From the NCBI GenBank assembly GCA_902783255.1, contig CACZQB010000016.1:1-64000 (forward strand): a DNA stretch of 64,000 nt, in the 5' to 3' direction. Positions 1 through 7,800 of the stretch are shown piece by piece. The notes under the pieces are model-generated. The model saw only the letters and a list, made by a program, of their open reading frames with translations. It was not told where the DNA came from and ran no database searches. Within the stretch, counting starts at the first letter, position 1. Every line of letters starts with the position of its first letter. The position numbers and the translations under genes are program-made. The DNA comes from Oscillospiraceae bacterium (GTDB lineage: Bacteria > Bacillota > Clostridia > Oscillospirales > UBA644).

Positions 1-657
1 TGTAAACGTCGAAGTCGAACCGTCCGTCATCGTTATCGTGTATGTGTCAACGTTGCCGGAAGTCGAGGTCTTCGCAACGCTTGCTATACCTACCCCTATA
101 TCTCCCTGTTCGCCCTGCGGAATTTTGAAATGAAGGTTGTAAACATCGCTGCTTACCGTTTTTTCAACAGAAGCTTCTGTGCCGCTCGGCAGTGATTCCG
201 CTGAAACAGTAAGATCGAGAACTGAGTCCGCCACAGACTGCATATCGCTAAGCCACCCTTCGTATGCCGACGGAGATACCGGGACCACAGGGCGGGCGTC
301 GGCGGAAGGAAGGATTTCTATTTGTGATATCGATGTTTCCCATTTGAAATCTTCGCCTTCAAAACGAAGCTGTAAAAAAAGCGGACCGCAAAATGATGTC
401 TGCGGCGGACGGAGCGTCCATACGGCGCTTAAAGTGTTTTCCCCAATTTCGGGAGAAAGCAAAATATCGTCTCTTCCGCCTTCAGACACCGTTTTGAGAT
501 ACATGGCGTATTCAGACAGATCTGTTTTTTCACTACCGTAATATCTCGGCACTTCGATCGGTATTTTTTCGGCATTTTTATCGTTGCCGATATTAATTTG
601 ACGCCAACCGACTGGAATATACATTCTGCGGAAGGCGTCAACCGTAATTTTATCCAT
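1..657 (-). CDS. Phage-tail-like modular structural protein, N-terminal part (runs off window)
   Basis: An open frame starts at ATG 657, behind a purine-rich site (GGAAAGGAAAG), and stays open for 219 codons to base 1, so the C-terminus is missing. The product has no signal peptide. Its first ~120 residues look like a beta-rich N-terminal domain of a tail or baseplate-associated protein. They are followed by a segment containing FKIPQGEQGD, a short collagen-like GxxG entry, and then the repeat-type motif GNVDTYTITMTDGSTSTFT. That motif is common in Firmicutes prophage tail, fibre and minor structural proteins. I infer a prophage or tailocin structural gene, or a domesticated one. It has its own promoter and a palindromic operator-like site at 715-747. 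The neighbouring gene is an ordinary housekeeping phosphatase, so this may be the edge of an element lying to the left. Exact family unknown. Confidence 0.6.
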   Translation of the reverse strand, partial: MDKITVDAFRRMYIPVGWRQINIGNDKNAEKIPIEVPRYYGSEKTDLSEYAMYLKTVSEGGRDDILLSPEIGENTLSAVWTLRPPQTSFCGPLFLQLRFEGEDFKWETSISQIEILPSADARPVVPVSPSAYEGWLSDMQSVADSVLDLTVSAESLPSGTEASVEKTVSSDVYNLHFKIPQGEQGDIGVGIASVAKTSTSGNVDTYTITMTDGSTSTFT

Positions 658-714
658 TTTTCTTTCCTTTCCGGAGATAGCCGTGCGGTCGGCACAGGCT
701 GTTTTCCCGAAAAG

Positions 715-747
715 AATATATCACAAATCGTGATCCGAGTCAATCAC
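715..747 (-). promoter_or_regulatory. Promoter of the phage-tail-like gene with overlapping inverted repeats
   Basis: Read on the minus strand, TTGACT (738-743) and TATATT (715-720) are separated by 17 bases. The pentamer pair ATCAC/GTGAT occurs as ATCAC-N5-GTGAT (720-734), and GTGAT is reused in GTGAT-N8-ATCAC (730-747). The arms therefore cover the spacer and the -35 box, where a repressor would act. Promoter call from sequence; operator role inferred. Confidence 0.5.
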
Positions 748-769
748 ATTTTTCGTTAAGAAAAGAATT

Positions 770-1564
770 TTACAGAAGAGAGGGAGTAAGATCTTTAACG
801 CTGTTTACCACGAGATCCGGGATTATACCGTATTTTTTTATATCGTCTCTCGTGCTTTCGCCAGAAAGAACAAGAACAGAATAAATATCCGCATTTTTGC
901 CGCACGCGATATCCGTATAAATACGGTCGCCCACTATAGCGCAGTCATCGGCGTTTCCGCCCTTCCAGTCAACGGCGCAAAGAGCCATTTCCCGTCGGGG
1001 CTTGCCTATATAGAAAGGCGCTTTTCCGGTTGCTTTTTCAAGCATATAGCAGATCGTGGCACAGTCGGGCAGATACCTTCCGTTTCTTACAGGACAGACC
1101 ACATCCGGATTTGTTGCAAGAAAAGGAATACCTCTGCATAGAATGTCACAGGCAATTTCGAGTTTTTTGTATTCGAGCTCAGTGTCGTAGCCGACAAGAA
1201 GAAAATCGATTTCTCCTTTACCGTCCTCAGAAACTTCAATGCCGCTTTCAGAAAGTTCTTTTCTGAGTGACGATGTGCCGACAACGTAAATTCTCGGAGA
1301 AGATTTTTGCTGTTTGATATAGACCGAGGCTGCCATTCCGGAAGTGAATATATTTGTTTCGTCGGCGGGCAGACCGATTTTTTTCAGTTTTTCAAGATAC
1401 AGACCAGCGCTTTTTGAAGAATTGTTTGTCATAAAAACATAATCTCTTCCGGTTCTTATGAGAGTATCAATGAATTCACGGGCGCCCGGAATTAATTCAT
1501 TCTCGAAATAGACTGTTCCGTCCATATCGAGAAGAAAGAGTTTTTTTTGTGCTATTTCGTTCAT
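770..1564 (-). CDS. HAD-IIA (NagD-like) phosphatase
   Basis: A 264-residue cytosolic haloacid-dehalogenase phosphatase of the NagD / p-nitrophenylphosphatase subfamily. Motif I is DMDGTVY at residues 14-20, with the nucleophilic and acid/base aspartates. Motif II is in TNNSSKS (46-52). A lysine in the IGKPRRE segment and GDRIYTDI near residue 213 supply motifs III and IV. The cap lies between motifs II and III, as expected for type IIA. These enzymes dephosphorylate sugar phosphates, nucleotides or glycolytic side products; the substrate cannot be read here. It is monocistronic, diverging from rsmD across a 169-base intergenic region. The ATG at 1564 follows AGGAAAACACGATAA, a moderate ribosome-binding site. 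Confidence 0.85.
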   Translation of the reverse strand: MNEIAQKKLFLLDMDGTVYFENELIPGAREFIDTLIRTGRDYVFMTNNSSKSAGLYLEKLKKIGLPADETNIFTSGMAASVYIKQQKSSPRIYVVGTSSLRKELSESGIEVSEDGKGEIDFLLVGYDTELEYKKLEIACDILCRGIPFLATNPDVVCPVRNGRYLPDCATICYMLEKATGKAPFYIGKPRREMALCAVDWKGGNADDCAIVGDRIYTDIACGKNADIYSVLVLSGESTRDDIKKYGIIPDLVVNSVKDLTPSLL

Positions 1565-1654
1565 TTATCGTGTTTTCCTGTCAGTTTTTTTTATATTATC
1601 ATAAAATATTTACTATTTCAATAAAAAAAGTATGAATTATTTTTCTAAAAACTA

Positions 1655-1683
1655 TTGAAATTTCGGTTTATATTTGATATAAT
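1655..1683 (+). promoter_or_regulatory. Promoter of the rsmD-coaD operon
   Basis: TTGAAA at 1655-1660 and TATAAT at 1678-1683 with a 17-base spacer; the rsmD start codon lies about 50 bases downstream. Confidence 0.65.
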
Positions 1684-1733
1684 ATGAAATGAGATATTGT
1701 TTTCTCTATCTTTACACCGTCGGAGGGATTTGC

Positions 1734-2288
1734 ATGAGAGTTATTACCGGAAAGAAACGCGGTATGAAACTTTTATCGCCTCCGGAAGACGCTCCGATAC
1801 GTCCGACTGCAGACAGAACAAAGGAATCGATCTTCAATCTTATCCACGAAGGTATTGAAGGCGCTTTTCTCGATCTTTTTGCCGGGTCAGGACAGATGGG
1901 CATTGAAGCTCTCAGCAGAGGCGCGGAAAAAGCTGTTTTTTGCGATAACGACAAAACGGCGGTCGATCTGATCAAGGCAAACATTAAAAAAACAGGCTTT
2001 ACCGACTATTCGCTTTTTTTCGGAGATTACAGAAAATACCTCAAAACAACGACCGAAAAATTCGATATCATATTCATAGACCCTCCGTATGACCGCGGAC
2101 TTGTCCAGAAAGCCCTGACAGTGCTCGGCGAAAATGATTCCTGTCTGAAAAACGGAGGAATTGTGATAGTTGAGTGCAAATACAACGAAGTAATGCCTGA
2201 ACAGCAGGGCAGACTTATTCTTAAAGACAGACGCAAATACGGAATCGCCTCGGTTCTTATTTACGGAATAAAGGAGGACGGGCAGTGA
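1734..2288 (+). CDS. rsmD: 16S rRNA (guanine-966-N2)-methyltransferase RsmD
   Basis: A 184-residue SAM-dependent methyltransferase that modifies G966 of 16S rRNA in the small subunit. The N-terminus MRVITGKKRGMKL, the SAM-binding DLFAGSGQMGIEAL and the catalytic DPPYDRG are characteristic. I chose the ATG at 1734 because GGAGGG sits 7 bases upstream and it gives the family's normal N-terminus; an upstream in-frame start at 1689 would add 15 non-conserved residues. It heads an operon with coaD, whose GTG start overlaps the rsmD stop codon. The rsmD-coaD pair is conserved across Firmicutes. Nothing is missing or odd. Confidence 0.95.
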   Translation: MRVITGKKRGMKLLSPPEDAPIRPTADRTKESIFNLIHEGIEGAFLDLFAGSGQMGIEALSRGAEKAVFCDNDKTAVDLIKANIKKTGFTDYSLFFGDYRKYLKTTTEKFDIIFIDPPYDRGLVQKALTVLGENDSCLKNGGIVIVECKYNEVMPEQQGRLILKDRRKYGIASVLIYGIKEDGQ

Positions 2289-2764
2289 AAAGCGCAATTT
2301 GCCCAGGAACATTTGACCCGATAACTCTCGGGCACGAAAGCGTAGTCCGCCGGGCAGCAAAACTTTTTGACACCGTATACGTTGCCGTTCTTGACAATAT
2401 AGACAAAAAAACAGTTTTTACAACAGAAGAACGGGTGCTTTTCGCAAAAAAGGTGTTTGCCGATGACGAAAATATAAAAGTTATCACATCTAACGGACTC
2501 CTTGCGGATCTTGCAGTGGATCTCGGCGTTGCCGCAATGGTAAAAGGTGTTCGGGATACACAGGATTTTGAATACGAATACAATCTTTTTCTTATTAACA
2601 ATGCGTTGGCTGAAGGACTTGAAACCGTATTTATCCCGTCTTACGCCGAACAGACATTTATAAGCTCCACAGCAGTAAGAGACATAGGCTCATACGGAGG
2701 GGATCTGAAAAAATTTGTCAATCCGGCAATAATCTGCGATGTTTCCAAGAAGCTTAAGAAATAA
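2285..2764 (+). CDS. coaD: Phosphopantetheine adenylyltransferase CoaD
   Basis: A 159-residue nucleotidyltransferase that transfers AMP from ATP to 4'-phosphopantetheine, giving dephospho-CoA, the penultimate step of CoA synthesis. It shows CPGTFDPITLGH (residues 6-17), which is the T/HxGH nucleotide-binding loop, and FISSTAVRDI near residue 127, corresponding to the ISSTxxR motif. Length is typical. Translation starts at GTG 2285, overlapping the rsmD TGA, with AAGGAGG upstream, so the two are translationally coupled. The last CoA step, CoaE, is encoded 11 kb away at 13822-14409. Confidence 0.96.
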   Translation: MKSAICPGTFDPITLGHESVVRRAAKLFDTVYVAVLDNIDKKTVFTTEERVLFAKKVFADDENIKVITSNGLLADLAVDLGVAAMVKGVRDTQDFEYEYNLFLINNALAEGLETVFIPSYAEQTFISSTAVRDIGSYGGDLKKFVNPAIICDVSKKLKK

Positions 2765-2830
2765 CAAAGTTAATTATTAGGAGATCAATTCTCCGTCAGA
2801 ATAAAGATAAGGACAGAAAGGAACTCAACA

Positions 2831-3361
2831 ATGGTCAGTGAATTCAACAAATGTCTCGACGAACTTGAAAATCTACTCGAAGAATCGTGGACTCTTCCTC
2901 TCGCAAGCAATAAATACATTGTAAACGGAAACCAGCTGCGGAGCATTATCGAATCTCTCAGAAACAGCCTTCCTCAGGAACTGAAAAAAGCGAAGGAAGT
3001 TCTTGATGCAAAAGATAAAACGGCTGCACGCGCAAAAGAAGAAGCAGACATAATAGTTGAACGTGCAAAAAAGAATTCCGAACTCATGCTTTCTAAAGCA
3101 AAAAAAGCGTCTGAACAGATCCTTGAAAATGCAAGAGCAGAGGCAGAAACACTTATAAGCGAGCAGCAGATAACAACTATTGCAAACGAACGCGCAGAAC
3201 AACTCGTTGAACAGGCAAAACAGGACGCCATTAAAATGAGAAACGTTACCATCACTTATATTGACGGCGTTATAAACGAAAGTGAAAAATCGCTCGGAAC
3301 CGCTCTCAGCACGTTAACTCAGCTTAAGCAATCATATTCTGGCTCGAAAACCGAACAGTGA
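2831..3361 (+). CDS. Coiled-coil protein, ATP-synthase subunit-B-like, unknown function
   Basis: A 176-residue soluble protein with no signal or membrane segment. A folded N-terminal section (about 1-50, ending in NQLRSIIESLRNSLP) is followed by a long charged coiled coil rich in Ala, Lys and Glu (about 52-130), then a short helical tail. Genes of this type downstream of coaD in Clostridia are usually annotated as ATPase or F0 subunit B/B'-like. The likeness is only that of the coiled coil, and a DivIVA-like scaffold is equally possible. It sits 66 bases after coaD, and its stop codon overlaps the GTG start of the next gene. I cannot assign a function. Confidence 0.6.
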   Translation: MVSEFNKCLDELENLLEESWTLPLASNKYIVNGNQLRSIIESLRNSLPQELKKAKEVLDAKDKTAARAKEEADIIVERAKKNSELMLSKAKKASEQILENARAEAETLISEQQITTIANERAEQLVEQAKQDAIKMRNVTITYIDGVINESEKSLGTALSTLTQLKQSYSGSKTEQ

Positions 3362-4911
3362 AAAACCCGTTTTTCGTTACGACGGTAATCATCGCGCTTG
3401 TTTTGGCGTTACTGTCGTCATGCACATTTACGGAGTTTTTTACTCATTCCGTTCTTGACGAACCCGATGAACACGAAGATGATCCGATAATTCCCGCAAC
3501 AATAAAAAACTTTACACTGCCGCGATATTCCGGAGAGGAGATATCTCCATACGGCAGTAAGAGCACTGCAAACAGGGATATTATCTCGCTGTGTTACGGT
3601 GCTCTTATTACACTTGACAGTTCACTGAATGCAGTTCCTCAGATATGCGACCATTTTGATATCGCAGGCGATACGGTCGTTTTTTATCTTGATGAAAACG
3701 CCGTTTTTTCCGACGGTTCGCATATTACGGCATCAGACTGCGTTTATTCGTTTGCAAAGGCAAGCGCAGCTGATTCTGTTTTCAAAAACCGCTTTTCAGC
3801 TGTTTCGGGATACGATGATACGGATACGTATGTTTTTACGGTTCGCTTTACGACAGACAATATTTATAATGTAAATCTCACGTCCATACCTGTAATCAAG
3901 TCAGGCAGTGATCTTCGAGGAGTTCCCGTTGGTTCGGGACCTTATGTATTCAATTCCGATGAAGGCGGTATGTTTCTGACGGCAAACAAAAACGCAACCG
4001 TCCTGCCGCTCACTGAAAGAATAGATCTTCTTGCTTTTGCAAATACGGAAGAACTTCTTTATAACATAAATTACGGCAACGTCCATCTTTCATATGCAGA
4101 TCTTTCCGAAGGCAGCTCATCATTTCGGGGAACGGTTGAAATAAAGGATTTTACAACAAATAATCTTCTTTTTGCCGTTGTAAACAGAAACAAAGAGTAT
4201 TTTGCTTCGCAGGATGCCGTAAAGGGGATCACTTATGCATTAAACAGAGAGGGAATAGTTTCGAATATCCTTTCATCGTCTTCAAGAAGCGTCTGGTATC
4301 CGTTCAATCCCGACTGGTCAAAAACAAAAGAAGCTGATTTAAATACGAATATATATTCTTCAAATACCGCGCATGATTTCTTCAATTCGTCAGCTCTCGT
4401 TCTTTCCGGAACTCAGAGAGTGTGGAACGGTCAGCCACTTGAACTTGTTATTCTCGTTAATCAGGAAAGCATCATAAAAACCGAAATAGCCGCACATATT
4501 GCCGAAAATCTGAGAAATTTCGGATTCGGCGCTGTTGTAAAAACTCTTCAGTGGGATGAAATGAAAGCTGCCGTCCTTGCGGGCGAATATGATATATTTA
4601 TAGGCGAGACGAATATTTTTCCGAATATGGATATCATGCCGGTAATGATGAATGAACTTGTTCTTTCATCAAGAACTGCAAGCGATGAACAACCCGCATA
4701 CAGCGAAGAGTTTCTTTCGTCGATTTCTGATTTTTATTCCGGAAAAATCGATATGAGAACATTTTTAAGCATTTATCAGGATGAACTTCCGTTTATACCT
4801 CTTTATTTCTCGGGCGGCGCGCTTGCAATAAACAGAAAAATTTCGGGAAGTTTCTCTCCGTGCTGCTTCAATCTCTTTTCTGACCCCGAAACATGGGTAC
4901 TCGAACAGTGA
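3358..4911 (+). CDS. Oligopeptide-type ABC transporter substrate-binding lipoprotein (SBP_bac_5)
   Basis: A 517-residue extracytoplasmic protein. A lipoprotein signal peptide ends in the lipobox LSSC (Cys at residue 22). The body has the family 5 solute-binding layout: LCYGALITLDSSL near the N-terminus, VFYLDENAVFSDGSHITASDCVYSF around residue 125, GSGPYVF near 195 and a long C-terminal lobe. Family members (OppA, DppA) bind oligopeptides, nickel complexes or other ligands. No permease or ATPase genes are adjacent, so it is an orphan binding protein. It starts at GTG 3358, overlapping the preceding stop codon, so it is translationally coupled to the coiled-coil gene. A strong terminator follows. 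Confidence 0.85.
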   Translation: MKNPFFVTTVIIALVLALLSSCTFTEFFTHSVLDEPDEHEDDPIIPATIKNFTLPRYSGEEISPYGSKSTANRDIISLCYGALITLDSSLNAVPQICDHFDIAGDTVVFYLDENAVFSDGSHITASDCVYSFAKASAADSVFKNRFSAVSGYDDTDTYVFTVRFTTDNIYNVNLTSIPVIKSGSDLRGVPVGSGPYVFNSDEGGMFLTANKNATVLPLTERIDLLAFANTEELLYNINYGNVHLSYADLSEGSSSFRGTVEIKDFTTNNLLFAVVNRNKEYFASQDAVKGITYALNREGIVSNILSSSSRSVWYPFNPDWSKTKEADLNTNIYSSNTAHDFFNSSALVLSGTQRVWNGQPLELVILVNQESIIKTEIAAHIAENLRNFGFGAVVKTLQWDEMKAAVLAGEYDIFIGETNIFPNMDIMPVMMNELVLSSRTASDEQPAYSEEFLSSISDFYSGKIDMRTFLSIYQDELPFIPLYFSGGALAINRKISGSFSPCCFNLFSDPETWVLEQ

Positions 4912-4945
4912 TACCATATCTCTGCTTTTAATCTTTAAACATTAT

Positions 4946-4985
4946 TAAAGGACTTTGCGGATAATGCAAAGTCCTTTAGTTTTGA
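4946..4985 (+). terminator. Rho-independent terminator after the rsmD operon
   Basis: A 13-base-pair perfect stem, TAAAGGACTTTGC (4946-4958) with GCAAAGTCCTTTA (4966-4978), has a 7-base loop and is followed by a T-rich stretch. Confidence 0.85.
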
Positions 4986-5078
4986 TTAATTATGAATATT
5001 AAATTTTATCCGATACTTTCCGGAAAATACCGATTCGTTTTGAGACAATAAAGCAAAAAGGCTTAACGGGACAAACAA

Positions 5079-7481
5079 CTACAACTGTTTTGAGGTTTCC
5101 TTAAAATTTTTTATTTCATGCCATGCTGCGCCCTCGAAAACTGAAAGCAGTGTTTTGCGGTCCCGCGATCCCATATTCAAAAAAACAGGTATCTGTCCGA
5201 GATTTGCTTCTGCGCGAACCGTTTGTTCTCCGTTTATAAGTTCGCCGGTCAGCATGTTTTTCCATGTTCCGCGAGGCAGATAAACGCTTCTTTCTTTTGA
5301 CTTTGACGACTCCGTAATTATCGGCGCAACAAGGAGCCCGTCGCCGAGCATGAATTCATCTGTAATATCATATACGTTTTTATCGTCGGGATGATCAAGC
5401 GCAAGATGGCGAACGGGGGGTATGCCATGAGAACACGCGATTTCTGTATATTTTCTGATATAAGGCATGAGGTCGTCATGAAGGCGTATAAAATTGCGGT
5501 ATATATCCATGACCTGATCGGTCATTTCATAAGCGTGTCTTACGTCTCCATGCGTCTGCATCTGCGTAAAAAATGCAGTAAATTCCACACCTCTTGCGAA
5601 TACTTCAGACTCCTTTTCTTTTCCGATCGAATGATAGTTTTCCGATCCGTATGCGTATCCCGCCATATCTGCAGACATAAACGGATGGCCCGAAAGACCG
5701 CTGTTGACAACGGCAAGGATATGATTTTGAAGCTTGCCGAAGCTGCGGACCTGATCGCCCGCCCACATATACGGATTTCTTTGCGATCCTATGCCGCCGC
5801 CGCGTGAAAAAAGCATAAAGCCGTCGTTGAGTCCTTTTTTCTTTCTGAGTTCAAGCATTCTTCGGTAAAAAGCGGAAATAAAATATACCGGATAAGCATG
5901 ATGTTCCGTGCCCGGAGCGATCAATGCGGGATTTTTCCATTTGTAATGCGTTGTTACCGAACCCGCCGGAACGTCTCCGTCCGGCATACACTCGCAAAAG
6001 TCTATCTTAACGCCGTCTATCCCCATTTCGATCATCTGACCCCAGATGTTGTCAAAATACCAGTTGACAGCCTCAGGGTTTGTTATATCAAGATAATCTG
6101 CGGTTCTTATACCGCCGTATCCGCCTTTACCTATATCTGGATTATCTCCGGTTCCGACAAGCCACGGAATATCAGCAGTATTTTTATTTACTGTAATGCT
6201 TCCGTCATCATTCTTAACCGAAACATCGGCATGCACCCTGTATTCGTCTTTATAACCGATATCCAGACTGTCTGTTTCGCCTGCCCTGAGATAAACCATT
6301 GCGCGAATTCCGTGTTTATGCAGCCAGTTTATCGACTGCTGCATTTCTGCTTTATATGCACGCCCCTCGTCTGTATCATGAAAGCATTTGCTCCATAAAA
6401 GAGCTTCCATGCTTGCAGCTGCAGGTTTCATATCATTTGATATATAATTCGAAATTATGGTTTTGCACGAGTTTCCGCCCGGATTGCCTTTCGGACCCGG
6501 TCGATACAATATGCCGCTGTCGTCACGGACATATGATTTTATAAATCGATCTTCCGTTTTTACAAAAAACATTTTCGCTTCGTTGCGCTCTTTTTCCGAA
6601 GCTTTTTTTACGGGAACATATTTCTCGTCAACGCAGATATACAGTTCATTAAAATCGGGAATACTTTCGGCTGTCGCAAAACAGTCATCTTTTTCAAAAC
6701 GTGAAAAGTCGGGTCTGTATCTGCATATATGCATCTTCTGCATCCATTCCGACGGCATATACGCATGACCCGTAAGCGCAGTATAACCGTATAAAGCGTC
6801 GGTCATACGGCCCGTCGGGTAAAAATAGCAGTCCATTTCACCTCTACGCAGGCGGTAAAACCATTCATTCGGTTTTTCTTTGCCGAAATCCACCCACGCA
6901 GATTCGTTTCTGTTTATATACATTCCTCCGCCGCGCGTCGTTAAAAACAAAGGAATAACGGTATACGACAAAAACGAGTTGTTCCAGCCGTCTGATGTGA
7001 AAAGATCGAACGACGTGCCGCGTTTGTTTGCGGTGTCAAGCCTTTCGCCTCCGCCGTAATACGCTTCGGTGTCATCCAGAACGCCCGTCATAACCGTATT
7101 GCTGCCCGAATACATAATCGACTTTATTTCGGTTACGGTTTTACCGTTTTTGTCACAAAAAGAGATGCTGCCGTTTTCGGCAGAAATGATAACTTCCGTT
7201 CCGTTTTTTTCAGATGCAACGATATTGTTATTCCTTTTACTGATAGTTATTGCGTGCGGACGGGAGGGATTTTTTTCGTTCATAAAAGCAGCAAGAGCCT
7301 GCGCCGCACCTTTTTCACCGAATTTACCGTCTGAAGAGGTTTGAAGTCTCCAGCCGCACATCCCTTCAAAGCGTATACGGATATTCATTTTGCTGTCAAT
7401 TTTTAAAAACAGAGAATTTGATGTATATCTGACATCGGATATGTGCGATTTTTTCGACAATTTCATTGTTTTAAATTCCAT
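5079..7481 (-). CDS. Glycoside hydrolase family 31 enzyme
   Basis: An 800-residue retaining alpha-glycosidase-type enzyme without a signal peptide, so probably cytosolic. The catalytic barrel is recognisable. KIDFCE, in GIDGVKIDFCECMPDGD (about residue 493), supplies the nucleophile aspartate. WAGDQ (about residue 575) supplies the acid/base aspartate. SGHPFMSADMAGY is the conserved loop after it, and a C-terminal beta domain includes YLPRGTWKNMLTGE. The DFCE...GDQ spacing recalls the YihQ / sulfoquinovosidase branch more than classical maltases, but the substrate cannot be settled by eye. I placed the start at ATG 7481, with GAGGAGC 6 bases upstream. It is divergent from a sugar-binding lipoprotein gene, suggesting uptake and intracellular cleavage of a glycoside. 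Confidence 0.85.
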   Translation of the reverse strand: MEFKTMKLSKKSHISDVRYTSNSLFLKIDSKMNIRIRFEGMCGWRLQTSSDGKFGEKGAAQALAAFMNEKNPSRPHAITISKRNNNIVASEKNGTEVIISAENGSISFCDKNGKTVTEIKSIMYSGSNTVMTGVLDDTEAYYGGGERLDTANKRGTSFDLFTSDGWNNSFLSYTVIPLFLTTRGGGMYINRNESAWVDFGKEKPNEWFYRLRRGEMDCYFYPTGRMTDALYGYTALTGHAYMPSEWMQKMHICRYRPDFSRFEKDDCFATAESIPDFNELYICVDEKYVPVKKASEKERNEAKMFFVKTEDRFIKSYVRDDSGILYRPGPKGNPGGNSCKTIISNYISNDMKPAAASMEALLWSKCFHDTDEGRAYKAEMQQSINWLHKHGIRAMVYLRAGETDSLDIGYKDEYRVHADVSVKNDDGSITVNKNTADIPWLVGTGDNPDIGKGGYGGIRTADYLDITNPEAVNWYFDNIWGQMIEMGIDGVKIDFCECMPDGDVPAGSVTTHYKWKNPALIAPGTEHHAYPVYFISAFYRRMLELRKKKGLNDGFMLFSRGGGIGSQRNPYMWAGDQVRSFGKLQNHILAVVNSGLSGHPFMSADMAGYAYGSENYHSIGKEKESEVFARGVEFTAFFTQMQTHGDVRHAYEMTDQVMDIYRNFIRLHDDLMPYIRKYTEIACSHGIPPVRHLALDHPDDKNVYDITDEFMLGDGLLVAPIITESSKSKERSVYLPRGTWKNMLTGELINGEQTVRAEANLGQIPVFLNMGSRDRKTLLSVFEGAAWHEIKNFKETSKQL

Positions 7482-7595
7482 AAAAAAGCTCCTCATTTCA
7501 AGGATAGTAATTTCGGTTCCACAGCGATTTCTGTTCACGTCAAAGGCTGAAAACACGCTCGCCGAAGATTGATTTTAAAAAGGAAAGATAACTTG

Positions 7596-7624
7596 ATTAT
7601 ACATGTTAAATTCGGATTTGTCAA
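7596..7624 (-). promoter_or_regulatory. Promoter of the GH31 gene
   Basis: On the minus strand a perfect TTGACA (7619-7624) and TATAAT (7596-7601) are 17 bases apart. The transcript leader is about 110 bases. Confidence 0.75.
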
Positions 7625-7665
7625 GCAAAATATCGATTTTTGATATTTGCTCTTGACAAAATCCG
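7613..7665. promoter_or_regulatory. Imperfect palindrome joining two divergent promoters (candidate operator)
   Basis: The left arm CGGATTTGTCAAG...CAAAATATC (7613-7634) and right arm GATATTTG...CTTGACAAAATCCG (7642-7665) are inverted copies with one to three-base slips. They contain both -35 boxes. The intergenic region 7482-7800 holds only this element, the two promoters and the leaders. A local sugar-responsive repressor would fit, but no regulator gene is adjacent. Confidence 0.5.
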
Positions 7666-7681
7666 TTTTTCTTTATATACT
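7653..7681 (+). promoter_or_regulatory. Promoter of the sugar-binding lipoprotein gene
   Basis: TTGACA at 7653-7658 and TATACT at 7676-7681 with a 17-base spacer; about 115 bases of leader precede the ATG at 7801. Confidence 0.75.
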
Positions 7682-7800
7682 AAACGTATAGAATATGATG
7701 CACAATACGGAAGCATAAAACAGACCGTTTTCACCCCAAAAAAATCATTCACCGCATTATAAGAATATCGTAAAATTAAATATATCTGGAGGTCGTGTTT

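Noticed and set aside
429..743. Open frame on the minus strand overlapping the phage-tail-like gene
   Set aside because: It lies in a different frame from the 1-657 gene, has no family features, and its start overlaps the promoter.
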